From contig CAXMOM010000039.1 in assembly GCA_964195425.1 (NCBI GenBank), positions 1 through 64,000 of the forward strand: a stretch of 64,000 nt of DNA, read 5' to 3'. Each line of letters starts with the position of its first letter. Within the stretch, counting starts at the first letter, position 1. The position numbers and the translations under genes are program-made. The notes under the pieces were generated by a model. It searched no databases. It saw nothing but the letters and a program-made list of their open reading frames with translations, and was not told the origin of the DNA. This document shows, in pieces, positions 54,072 to 63,337 of this stretch. The stretch is from Glaciecola sp964195425. Lineage in GTDB: Bacteria > Pseudomonadota > Gammaproteobacteria > Enterobacterales > Alteromonadaceae.

Positions 54072-57000
54072 ATGAAGTTATTCGTTCTAAGCTTATTGCT
54101 TTTAGCAAGCATCCAAGCGCTGGCAAACCCCCTGATATTACAACCTGATATCAGCCCGAATGGCAGTACTATTGCTTTCTCGTATCAAGGTGATATTTGG
54201 ACAGTAAACAGCGCCGGTGGTCGAGCCCATAGACTCACTATTCATGAAGGGTACGAAAGCCGTCCAGTATGGTCAAACGATTCAAGTCAGATAGCCTTTA
54301 GTAGCGACCGTTTTGGCAATGACGATGTATATGTTATGCCAAAAGATGGCGGCATACCAAAACGTCTAACCTATCATTCTGCACATGATCGCGTAACTAG
54401 CTTTACCGAAAATAACCAAGTGCTATTTAACAGCCGCAGGACCTATGCTCAGGTTGAGCGGGAATGGGAGATTTTAAGCGTAGATGCAGATGTAGCAGCA
54501 AATGCCAGCAAAACTGAATCACGCTTTATGGACGCCTTAGGCTTTGACGCTGTCATGTCGCCTAATGGCGCTAAAGTAGCATTTGTACGCGGTACAGCTC
54601 GTACTTCACGTGAAGATTATAGAGGCCCTGCCAACAGGAATATTTGGATTTACGACATTACCAAAAACACCTACTCACAGCTCACTACCTTTAACGGCAA
54701 TGACTTTATGCCAAAGTGGATAGACAACAATAGCCTATATTTTATATCTCCGCGTTCTGGCAAATATAATATCCATAAAACTGACTTAGACGGTGAGATT
54801 GAGCAAATAACTAAAGAAACGGCGTTTGGCATTAATCACTTTAGTACGACCATAAACGGCACTACCTTAGTGTATCAAGCTGGCAATAACGTTACCTTGT
54901 TTGACCCTAAAAACAGTAGTGCTATCCCCTTAATTATTGATGTGAAAAGTGATTTTCGGTTTGACCCTGTTGTAGCAAAAAGTATGAGCAATAAGGTTGA
55001 CGAATACGCTGTATCTCCCAACGGTAAACTAAGCGCCTATGTATTACGCGGGGATATATATGTTACTCGCAACGACAAAGACGATGAGCGCAGTTTAGCT
55101 TTATCTAGCGGGCCTGCCAGAGACCGTGACATTGCTTGGTTAAGTGATGAAGCCTTAGTGTTTGTATCAGATATGGAAGGTCAAAATGACTTGTATTTGC
55201 TAAAGTCTAGTGATCCAAAAAAAGCGAATTTATTCGCTAGTTTGAAACATAAAAGCACTAAACTTACCAGCAGCGAACAAGAAGAATTTGATCCAGTGGT
55301 ATCGCCTAACGGCAAACAAATAGCGTTTAGACAAGATCGCGGCCGTTTACTGGTTGCTGATATTGCAGCAGACGGCCAATTAAGCAATCAAAAAGCGCTG
55401 TTAGACGGGTGGGATACTCCGTCTAAAGTATCGTGGTCGCCAGACAGCATGTGGCTGGCCTATTCTTTATCCGATCTTAACTTTAACGAAGAAGTGTATA
55501 TTCATCCTGCAAACAACGAGTCTGCAGCGGTAAATATAAGCATGCATCCCAAATATGACAGCGACCCCATCTGGAGTCCCGATGGTTCCAAGCTAGGGTT
55601 TGTGTCTATGCGTAACAATGGCGACTTTGATATTTGGTTTGCATGGCTTACCAAAAAAGATTGGCAGCGTTCAAAAGAAGAGTGGCGACGCCTAGACAAA
55701 GAGGACGATAGTGCAAGTAAAGAAGACAAAGACGAAAGCCCCGACACCAAAAAAGATGACGATAAAAGTAATAAAAAAATTACGCCCGAGCCCATCAAAA
55801 TAGATTTTGATGGTATTTATCAGCGCCTAGAACAAGTCACGTCTTTTGCGGGTAATGAAACCCAAATGATATTCGACAAAGAGGGCGAAAATGTTTACTA
55901 CAGCACCGGAAGCCCAGGGCGACAAAACTTCAAAGTTGAACGTAACCTCTACAAAATTAAATGGAATGGTGAGGACAAAGAAACCCTCATTGGCGGCAAT
56001 AAAATACCTTCTCAGCTAAGCCTAGAAGAATCGGGCAAACACCTATTTACCTTAGTCGACGGCGGTAAAATCATGAGTATAGCGACTAAAGACGACAAAG
56101 CTGAGACTTTAAATGTAAGCTCGAATATTAAAATTGACTATGCACAAGAGCGAGCGCAAGTATTTGATGAAGGTTGGAGAGCCCTAAACGCAGGTTTTTA
56201 TGATCCTAAGTTTCATGGTTACGATTGGGATGCACTGCGCACGAAGTATCGTCCCTTGGCTTTAGCTGCCTCTACAAAAGAAGATTTTCAGTATATTTTC
56301 AACCTAATGCTGGGACAGTTAAATGCCAGCCATATGGGCATGCGCTCTGGTGAAAATCCGAAACAAACTCAGTCTCAAAAAACAGGCCTACTCGGTATTG
56401 AAGGATTTCATTCCAGCGCCGGTTATGAAATCACCTCGGTACTTGCCAATAGCCCGGCGGACCGTGAAGATAGTAAGCTAAGCTCGGGTGACGTGATTGT
56501 GTCGGTTAATCAACAAAGCCTCACTAATCATAACTTATTTGCATTATTAAACGACACTGTAAATTCTCCAGTATTACTAGAAATAGCAAATAAGGACGAA
56601 ACCAAAGAGGTCGTTATTTGGCCTACTAGTTCCCTAAGCAGCCAACTCTATGATGCTTGGGTAGATGAGCGCAGAAAACTCACCAATACGTTCTCTAAAG
56701 GCAAGTTAGGTTATTTGCATATACGCGGCATGAATTGGAGTAGTTTTGAGCGCTTTGAACGCGAGTTAATGGCGGCGGGATATGGCAAAGACGGCATCGT
56801 TATTGATGTGCGTTACAACGGCGGTGGCTGGACAACCGACTACCTAATGGCGGTACTGAATGTAAAACAGCACAGCTATACTATTCCCCGTGGCGCCACC
56901 AGCGATATTAAGAAAAACCATAGGCAGTTCAAAGACACTTACCCGTTTGCTGAACGCCTGCCTTTGTCTGCTTGGACTAAACCTTCTATAGCGATGAGCA

Positions 57001-57299
57001 ATGAAAATAGTTATTCAAACGCTGAAATATTTTCCCACGCCTATAAAGCCTTGGGAATAGGTAAACTTGTTGGTCGACCTACATTTGGTGCGGTTATTAG
57101 CACCGGCGGCTACGGTTTGGTAGATGGATCTTTTGTTAGAATGCCCTTTCGAGGCTGGTGGGTAAAAGAAACCGGTGAAAATATGGAGAGAGTGCCGGCC
57201 AGGCCAGACATTGAGGTATTTAATCCACCGGCATACAAAGCCAAAGGTGTAGATCCTCAGTTACAAAGAGCGGTTAAGGAATTGCTTAAAGATATCTAA
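54072..57299 (+). CDS. Tricorn-like S41 protease with beta-propeller N-terminus
   Basis: This 1075-residue exported protease has a signal peptide ending ASIQALA and two beta-propeller halves of TolB/WD40-like blades (SPNGSTIAFSYQGDIW, VSPNGKLSAYVLRGDIY). A charged Lys/Asp/Glu linker sits near residues 540-580. The C-terminal S41 domain with a PDZ has catalytic His754 in ASHMG and Ser982 in NSYSNAE. Tricorn proteases cut peptides released by larger proteases, often with aminopeptidases. The M1, M16 and DUF885 genes nearby support a peptide-degrading role. TAGGT precedes ATG 54072. Confidence 0.93.
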   Translation: MKLFVLSLLLLASIQALANPLILQPDISPNGSTIAFSYQGDIWTVNSAGGRAHRLTIHEGYESRPVWSNDSSQIAFSSDRFGNDDVYVMPKDGGIPKRLTYHSAHDRVTSFTENNQVLFNSRRTYAQVEREWEILSVDADVAANASKTESRFMDALGFDAVMSPNGAKVAFVRGTARTSREDYRGPANRNIWIYDITKNTYSQLTTFNGNDFMPKWIDNNSLYFISPRSGKYNIHKTDLDGEIEQITKETAFGINHFSTTINGTTLVYQAGNNVTLFDPKNSSAIPLIIDVKSDFRFDPVVAKSMSNKVDEYAVSPNGKLSAYVLRGDIYVTRNDKDDERSLALSSGPARDRDIAWLSDEALVFVSDMEGQNDLYLLKSSDPKKANLFASLKHKSTKLTSSEQEEFDPVVSPNGKQIAFRQDRGRLLVADIAADGQLSNQKALLDGWDTPSKVSWSPDSMWLAYSLSDLNFNEEVYIHPANNESAAVNISMHPKYDSDPIWSPDGSKLGFVSMRNNGDFDIWFAWLTKKDWQRSKEEWRRLDKEDDSASKEDKDESPDTKKDDDKSNKKITPEPIKIDFDGIYQRLEQVTSFAGNETQMIFDKEGENVYYSTGSPGRQNFKVERNLYKIKWNGEDKETLIGGNKIPSQLSLEESGKHLFTLVDGGKIMSIATKDDKAETLNVSSNIKIDYAQERAQVFDEGWRALNAGFYDPKFHGYDWDALRTKYRPLALAASTKEDFQYIFNLMLGQLNASHMGMRSGENPKQTQSQKTGLLGIEGFHSSAGYEITSVLANSPADREDSKLSSGDVIVSVNQQSLTNHNLFALLNDTVNSPVLLEIANKDETKEVVIWPTSSLSSQLYDAWVDERRKLTNTFSKGKLGYLHIRGMNWSSFERFERELMAAGYGKDGIVIDVRYNGGGWTTDYLMAVLNVKQHSYTIPRGATSDIKKNHRQFKDTYPFAERLPLSAWTKPSIAMSNENSYSNAEIFSHAYKALGIGKLVGRPTFGAVISTGGYGLVDGSFVRMPFRGWWVKETGENMERVPARPDIEVFNPPAYKAKGVDPQLQRAVKELLKDI

Positions 57300-57306
57300 A
57301 AATAAT

Positions 57307-57344
57307 GTTCCGCCTGGGGTTATTTAACCCAGCTTAGGCGGAAC
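57307..57344 (+). terminator. Hairpin after the tricorn-like gene, no U-tract
   Basis: GTTCCGCC at 57307-57314 pairs with GGCGGAAC at 57337-57344, and TGGGTT/AACCCA inside extends the stem with a bulge. No T-run follows, so it may be a weak or Rho-dependent 3' end, or a short dispersed repeat. Confidence 0.45.
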
Positions 57345-57427
57345 CAAACTACCACTAATGATTATTTTGTATCCTGCGGCGTAAGTGTTTACTATAGAGA
57401 TAAAATAATAATAGGAAAAACCCCTTT

Positions 57428-59317
57428 ATGCGAATAAGTTTATTAGCACTTACTATCTCTTTAGCTATTGCTGGCTGTGGTCAAAACCAAGCTAAAAATA
57501 CAACTAACCCAAACAATCCTGTAACGAGTTCAATTACCCAAAGTACGTTTTCTGATGCCGAAGTAGAGGCCGAAACGGCTCGTTTGAACCTATGGTTTGA
57601 TGAAAAACACGAAGAAACGGTAATGCGCAGCCCAACGCAATTAGCTTATTTAGGCCGAAGCGAGCGCCAAGGTGAAATTGATGATTTTTCAGAAGCGGGT
57701 TTAGATGCCTATGTTGCTAGTTATGCAAACAACCTAAGCGAACTCAAACAATCCTTTGATTATAATAAGCTGACCGACAGCGCCAAATTATCTTACGACT
57801 TGTGGGTGTATCTTGGTGAAGAAGTCGCCGCTGAAGACGCGTTTAGACATCAACAATATACCTTTGAGCAAATGCGCGCTATACATAGCTTCTTTCCGCA
57901 ATTACTCATTGCAGTCCATCGCGTAGAAAATGCTACCGACATGGAAAATTACCTTAAACGCATTAGTGGTAGCGCTAAGGCGATAGATCAGTTGATTGCC
58001 TTTTCAAAAAGCAGTGCTGAAAAAGGGATGCGTCCACCTTACTTTGCTTTTGAGGCGGTAATTGAAGAATCGATGAAAATCATTTCTGGGGTACCGTTTG
58101 ACATCACTAACAAAGATAGTGACCTGTGGGCTGATGCAAAATCAAAACTAGCCGGGCTAGTAGAGCAAGAAAAACTGTCTCAGGAAGACGCCGACAGCCT
58201 ACTTGCCAATATTAAAATAGCCCTCATTAACGATTTTAAACCCGCATACGAACGCTTAATAGAATGGCAACAAGAAGACAAAGTAAACGCATCTAAGGCC
58301 GCTCAAGGTGCAAGTGCATTGCCCAATGGCCTCGCGTATTACAACGAACGTTTGGCCAATCAAACGACTACAGCCCATAGCGCTGAAGAGATTCATGCAA
58401 TAGGATTAGAAGAAGTCGCAAGACTCAGCAATGAAATGGATAAAGTACAAAAGGAATTTGGTTTTGACGGCAGCCGCCAAGACTTTTTTGCTTTTTTACG
58501 CGATACCAAAGACGATGAGCGTTTGTACTATCCCAATACTGATGAAGGCCGCCAAGCCTATATAGACGATGCCACCGCTGCCATAAATAAAATAAAGGCA
58601 GAGTTGCCCAATTATTTTGGTATTTTGCCCAAAGCCGACATGGTCGTGAAACGCGTCGAAGCCTTTCGCGAACAAGACGGTGCTGCCCAGCATTATATGC
58701 CGTCAACACCCGATGGCTCTAGACCCGGCGTATACTATGCACATTTATCAGACATGGGTGCTATGCCCAAACGTGAGTTAGAAGTGATTGCTTATCATGA
58801 AGGTTTACCCGGCCACCATATGCAATTAGCAATTTCACAAGAGTTAACCGGCCTACCAACGTTTAGAACGCAAGCATACTTAAATGCCTACGGTGAAGGT
58901 TGGGCGCTATATACAGAATTGCTAGCCACAGAAATGCCCGGCACTTACCAAGATGCATTATCGGAGTATGGTCGTTTAGGCTCAGAAATATGGCGAGCTA
59001 TTCGATTGGTAGTCGACACAGGTTTACATTCAAAAGGCTGGAGTGAACAACAAGCAATCGATTACTTCCAAGAAAATTCAGCAATTACCAATGAACAAGC
59101 AATGTCTGAAGTTAGGCGCTACTTAGTGATTCCTGGCCAAGCCACCGGCTATAAAATAGGCATGTTAAAAATCGTAGAGCTACGCGCTAAGTCGGAAAAA
59201 GAATTGGGCGATAAGTTTGATATTAAAGCCTTCCACGACACTATTTTAGGCGGCGGCGCATTGCCACTGACTATACTAGAACGCAAAGTCAACGCATGGA
59301 TAGAACAATCTAAGTAA
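57428..59317 (+). CDS. DUF885 family metallopeptidase lipoprotein
   Basis: This 629-residue protein has lipobox IAGC, followed by a largely helical body and the zinc motif HEGLPGHH (His457, Glu458, His463/464). TEL near RTQAYLNAYGEGWALYTE supplies the further ligand. DUF885 proteins are related to M32/M3-like gluzincins; a few are known carboxypeptidases or dipeptidases, so peptide hydrolysis is the likely activity. The stop overlaps the start of the next gene by one base (TAATG), so they are coupled. Confidence 0.87.
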   Translation: MRISLLALTISLAIAGCGQNQAKNTTNPNNPVTSSITQSTFSDAEVEAETARLNLWFDEKHEETVMRSPTQLAYLGRSERQGEIDDFSEAGLDAYVASYANNLSELKQSFDYNKLTDSAKLSYDLWVYLGEEVAAEDAFRHQQYTFEQMRAIHSFFPQLLIAVHRVENATDMENYLKRISGSAKAIDQLIAFSKSSAEKGMRPPYFAFEAVIEESMKIISGVPFDITNKDSDLWADAKSKLAGLVEQEKLSQEDADSLLANIKIALINDFKPAYERLIEWQQEDKVNASKAAQGASALPNGLAYYNERLANQTTTAHSAEEIHAIGLEEVARLSNEMDKVQKEFGFDGSRQDFFAFLRDTKDDERLYYPNTDEGRQAYIDDATAAINKIKAELPNYFGILPKADMVVKRVEAFREQDGAAQHYMPSTPDGSRPGVYYAHLSDMGAMPKRELEVIAYHEGLPGHHMQLAISQELTGLPTFRTQAYLNAYGEGWALYTELLATEMPGTYQDALSEYGRLGSEIWRAIRLVVDTGLHSKGWSEQQAIDYFQENSAITNEQAMSEVRRYLVIPGQATGYKIGMLKIVELRAKSEKELGDKFDIKAFHDTILGGGALPLTILERKVNAWIEQSK

Positions 59318-60363
59318 TGGATTCATTGACCCAAGTCGCATTAGGCGGCGCAGTAGGCTATGCGGTATTAGGCAGCAAAGTAGGACGCAAAGCCATTCTT
59401 TGGGGAGCTGCACTGGGCACCTTGCCCGACCTTGATGTATTTTTACCTTATGCAGGGGAAGTAGAAGCCTTCACCTACCACAGAGGGTTTAGCCACTCTT
59501 TGTTGGTGCATTTATTAGCCAGTCCCATGATTGTGTGGTTAATATTAAAAGTACATACACATACCTCAGCCTATAAAAAAGGGTGGTTTTGGCTCGTGTT
59601 TTTGAGCTTAACTACCCATGCAGTTTTGGATAGTTTTACGGTATATGGCACACAGCTTCTTTGGCCTTTAACAGAATATCCCGTTGGGATTTCTAATTTG
59701 TTTATTATCGATCCCTTATACACATTACCTTTACTGTTTGGCTTGGCTATTGCGGCTATGCCCAAAATAAGTCAAGTTAAGGCTAGGCGTATGAACACCT
59801 TAGGAATTGTTATAAGCAGTTTATATATTGTCTGGTCGTTAGCTGCAAAGGTGTATATAGACAACAAGGTAGAAGCAGCCTTTGTACAGCAGAATATAAG
59901 CACTACTAGCTATATCAGCACGCCTGCGCCTTTTACTACTCTTTTATGGCGCATCGTCGCTATGTCAGACAATCAATATTATGAGGGCTACGCATCGGTA
60001 TTTGATGCTCCTAGCGAGGTTACCTTCACGCCTTTTGATACTAATCCAAACTTATTAAAGGGCATTGAAGATGAATGGGGCGTGCAGCGTCTTCGATGGT
60101 TCACAAAAGGTTTTTACGCTGTTGAGAGACTTGACAGCACAATATTTTTGGCCGATTTACGCATGGGTGCCCATTGTGGTTACGTGTTTAACTTTGCAGT
60201 AGGAGAATATATTGACGGCTTTGTTGTACAGGGTAATTATGAAAAAGTAACTGAACGCCCTGACTTAAGCACAATAGGTAATATTTGGTACAGAATATGG
60301 GATCCTTCAGTGCCCCTGTCGCCTGTACTTGTAGACGGAAAGTGCAAGACCACCCTGCCTTAG
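59317..60363 (+). CDS. YdjM-like (DUF457) membrane metal-dependent hydrolase
   Basis: This 348-residue protein starts MDSLTQVALGGAVGYAVLG and carries the YdjM motifs GTLPDLDV, YHRGFSHS and TTHAVLDSFTVYG, with Asp/His metal ligands within four or five helices. A long C-terminal soluble part follows. The family is called metal-dependent hydrolase by motif, and one member is LexA-regulated in E. coli; the reaction is unknown. It is coupled to the DUF885 peptidase by a one-base overlap. Confidence 0.83.
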   Translation: MDSLTQVALGGAVGYAVLGSKVGRKAILWGAALGTLPDLDVFLPYAGEVEAFTYHRGFSHSLLVHLLASPMIVWLILKVHTHTSAYKKGWFWLVFLSLTTHAVLDSFTVYGTQLLWPLTEYPVGISNLFIIDPLYTLPLLFGLAIAAMPKISQVKARRMNTLGIVISSLYIVWSLAAKVYIDNKVEAAFVQQNISTTSYISTPAPFTTLLWRIVAMSDNQYYEGYASVFDAPSEVTFTPFDTNPNLLKGIEDEWGVQRLRWFTKGFYAVERLDSTIFLADLRMGAHCGYVFNFAVGEYIDGFVVQGNYEKVTERPDLSTIGNIWYRIWDPSVPLSPVLVDGKCKTTLP

Positions 60364-60511
60364 CTTATTTAGTAACAACATTTGCCAACAACAAAGACTT
60401 TGATCAATAATGAATCAAATAGCACTTGCCTGACTAATTAAAAATGACTCGTCAGCACTTCACTCAGGCATAGTTAATCAGGAATAGTTCACGAACAACT
60501 CAGGGATAAAT

Positions 60512-63256
60512 ATGCTTCGAAATATAAAAACAATAGGCTTAATAGTGAGCCTTTCGGTAATGACTAGCTTTACCGTAATGGCACAAGCAACGATTGAAAA
60601 AATAAATGAAGTTGAAGGCATTACCGAGTATCGCCTGAACAACGGCCTGCAGGTACTGCTTTTCCCAGACCAAACAAAAGAAACCGTAACCGTAAATGTA
60701 ACCTACAAAGTAGGCTCAAAGCATGAGAACTACGGGGAAACCGGTATGGCGCACTTGCTCGAACATTTAGTGTTTAAAGGCACGCCAAAACACCCAGATA
60801 TTCCTGCTGAACTAAGCGCTGCTGGTGCTCGTCCCAATGGCACGACATGGACCGACCGCACCAATTACTTTGAAACGTTTGCCGCTACCAAAGAAAATAT
60901 CAATTGGGCGCTGTCGATGGAGTCCAGCCGTATGGTTGACTCTTTCATCGCTAAAAAAGATTTAGACAGCGAAATGACCGTAGTGCGAAATGAATTTGAA
61001 AGCGGTGAAAACGACCCTTTCCGCGTGACCTTACAAAAAATGGCAGGTATTGCCTACGACTGGCACAACTATGGTAAATCAACCATAGGCGCGCGATCCG
61101 ATCTAGAGAATGTGCCAATTGACCGTTTAAAAGCGTTTTATAAAAAGTACTACCAACCTGATAACGCAACGCTAATCGTCGCGGGTAAATTTACCAATGA
61201 AGACATGATTGCTTTGGTAGACAAGCACTTCTCCCCTATCCCCAAACCAACTCGCGTACTACCTACCCTGTATACCGCAGAACCGGCAAAAGCAGGTGAA
61301 AGAAGCGTTATGATCCGGCGCGTGGGCGATGCCCAAATGGTGGGAGCAGCCTATCATATACCCGCAGGGTCGCATCCCGATTTTGCTGCCATTGAAGTAT
61401 TAACCCAAGTATTAGGGGATACACCAAGCGGCCGTTTGCATAAAAGCATTGTGGAAGAAAAATTGGCGAGTCGTGTATATGGGTTTAACTTCCAATGGCA
61501 AGACCCTGGCTTAGCCATGTTCTTTGCAGTGGTAGATAAAGACGCAGACCTAAGCATCACTTCCGACGCCTTACTCGCCACTGTTGAAAATCTTGCTGAC
61601 ACGGCGATTACCCAGGAAGAAGTAGACCGCGTTAAACGCAACATACTTAAAAATATTGAGCTGTCGTTTAATTCATCAGAGCGCATTGCACTGCAGTTAA
61701 GCGAATGGCTTGGCATGGGCGACTGGCGTTTGTACTTTTTGCATCGCGACCGTATTGAAAAAGTTACTTTGGAAGATGTGCAGCGTGTAGCCAATAATTA
61801 TTTAGTGCGCAACAATCGTACACTAGCCCAATTTATGCCTACCGAAACCCCTCAGCGAGTAGAAATACCCCAAGTTGCTAGCGTGAATGATATGGTCGAC
61901 GGCTATAAAGGCCGAAGTGCTATTGCCCAAGGTGAGCTGTTTGAACCCTCGTTTGACAATATCGACAATCGTACTGAAAATATCAGCTTTAAAAACGGTA
62001 CTAAACTGTCGTTGTTGTCGAAAAAAACACGTGGTGAATCAGTAGTAGTTAACCTTACTATGCGCTACGGAAACATTAAGAATCTAAATAATAAAGCCCT
62101 CGTAGCGCAAACTTCAGGTAATTTGTTACTGCGCGGCGCAGCCGATTTATCTCGCCAAGATATTCAAGATGAGTTTGACAAACTAAAAGCCCAAGTGCGT
62201 GTATCTAGCGGCGTGTCTTATACCTTTGCAAGCATCAGCACAACCAATGAGAACCTGCCTGCTGTTTTAGCATTACTTGCCAACATCATGAAAAACCCAA
62301 GCTATGATGAAAAAGAGTTTGATCAATACGTAAGCACAATGTCAGTGGATATTGAGCAAAACATACAAGACCCCCAGCGTCTTGCCTTTAACGAATACAG
62401 TCGTTTACAAAATCCATACCCTAAGGGCCACCCTTTATATGTTGAAACATTCCAAGAATCCCTAGACCAGCTAAACAAACTTACGTTAGGCGATGTAGAA
62501 GCCTTCCATACGCAATACTTTGGCTCAAACAATCTGCATGTGGGTGTAGTGGGCGATTTCGATGCCAAAGAAATTGCTTCCACTTTTGAAACTTTGTTTA
62601 CCACTTGGGATAGCAAGGTCGATTATGAGGTCATTAAGGATGAGTATAAGAAAGTAGCAGCTCAAAACGTTATATTTGATACGCCAGACAAAGAAAACGC
62701 GACGTTTGTGGCTGCCCTTATGCTTCCTATTGGACTTGACCATGAAGATGCCGCGGCCATCGAACTAGGCAACTACATTTTCGGCGGTGGTTTCTTAAAT
62801 AGTCGGTTAGCCACTCGATTACGTCAAGAGGATGGCTTAAGTTATGGTACCGGTTCGTTTGTCACGCAACTGGCATTGAGCCAAAAGTCGACCTTTGGGG
62901 CATATGCGATTTGCGCGCCGCAAAACCTTGAACAAGTAGAAGTTGGTTTTAAGGAAGAGTTGGTGCGTTTGCTAGAAGACGGATTTACCGATGAAGAAAT
63001 TGCCGCCGCTAAATCAGGCCTTCTGCAAGAAAAAAGAGTGAGCAGAGCACAAGACAACGAACTGGTAAGCACATTGCGTCGTAATATTCGCTTAGAACGT
63101 GATATGCAGTGGTACAAAGAATATGAAGCACGTATGTCCTCTTTGAGTGCCAAAGACGTACATATAGTAATGAAAAAATACTTTGCCATTGACGACTTTT
63201 CAATTATTAAGGCGGGTGACATGACAAAAGCCAAAGCAGGCGATACTGACCAGTAG
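60512..63256 (+). CDS. M16 family (pitrilysin-type) zinc peptidase
   Basis: This exported protein of 914 residues has a signal peptide ending VMAQA. Two M16 halves follow: the first has the inverted zinc motif HLLEH (His81, Glu84, His85) in a YGETGMAHLLEHLVFKGT context, and the second lacks it, as in two-domain pitrilysins. These enzymes close like a clam around peptides of moderate size. AGGGA precedes ATG 60512. It sits after the DUF885/YdjM pair with a gap of about 150 bases, so it may have its own promoter. Confidence 0.93.
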   Translation: MLRNIKTIGLIVSLSVMTSFTVMAQATIEKINEVEGITEYRLNNGLQVLLFPDQTKETVTVNVTYKVGSKHENYGETGMAHLLEHLVFKGTPKHPDIPAELSAAGARPNGTTWTDRTNYFETFAATKENINWALSMESSRMVDSFIAKKDLDSEMTVVRNEFESGENDPFRVTLQKMAGIAYDWHNYGKSTIGARSDLENVPIDRLKAFYKKYYQPDNATLIVAGKFTNEDMIALVDKHFSPIPKPTRVLPTLYTAEPAKAGERSVMIRRVGDAQMVGAAYHIPAGSHPDFAAIEVLTQVLGDTPSGRLHKSIVEEKLASRVYGFNFQWQDPGLAMFFAVVDKDADLSITSDALLATVENLADTAITQEEVDRVKRNILKNIELSFNSSERIALQLSEWLGMGDWRLYFLHRDRIEKVTLEDVQRVANNYLVRNNRTLAQFMPTETPQRVEIPQVASVNDMVDGYKGRSAIAQGELFEPSFDNIDNRTENISFKNGTKLSLLSKKTRGESVVVNLTMRYGNIKNLNNKALVAQTSGNLLLRGAADLSRQDIQDEFDKLKAQVRVSSGVSYTFASISTTNENLPAVLALLANIMKNPSYDEKEFDQYVSTMSVDIEQNIQDPQRLAFNEYSRLQNPYPKGHPLYVETFQESLDQLNKLTLGDVEAFHTQYFGSNNLHVGVVGDFDAKEIASTFETLFTTWDSKVDYEVIKDEYKKVAAQNVIFDTPDKENATFVAALMLPIGLDHEDAAAIELGNYIFGGGFLNSRLATRLRQEDGLSYGTGSFVTQLALSQKSTFGAYAICAPQNLEQVEVGFKEELVRLLEDGFTDEEIAAAKSGLLQEKRVSRAQDNELVSTLRRNIRLERDMQWYKEYEARMSSLSAKDVHIVMKKYFAIDDFSIIKAGDMTKAKAGDTDQ

Positions 63257-63282
63257 CAATGCCTTTTGACATCGCCTGAACA

Positions 63283-63312
63283 AGCATCTTAGTTTATCTA
63301 AACTAAGATGCT
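63283..63312. promoter_or_regulatory. Near-perfect 30-bp palindrome before fadH
   Basis: AGCATCTTAGTTTA at 63283-63296 is exactly inverted at 63299-63312 around the two-base loop TC. It lies 26 bases before the fadH start and 27 bases past the peptidase stop. No T-run follows the second arm, so an operator is as likely as a terminator. Confidence 0.6.
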
Positions 63313-63337
63313 ACATTAACTAAAAAAAGGTCATAGT

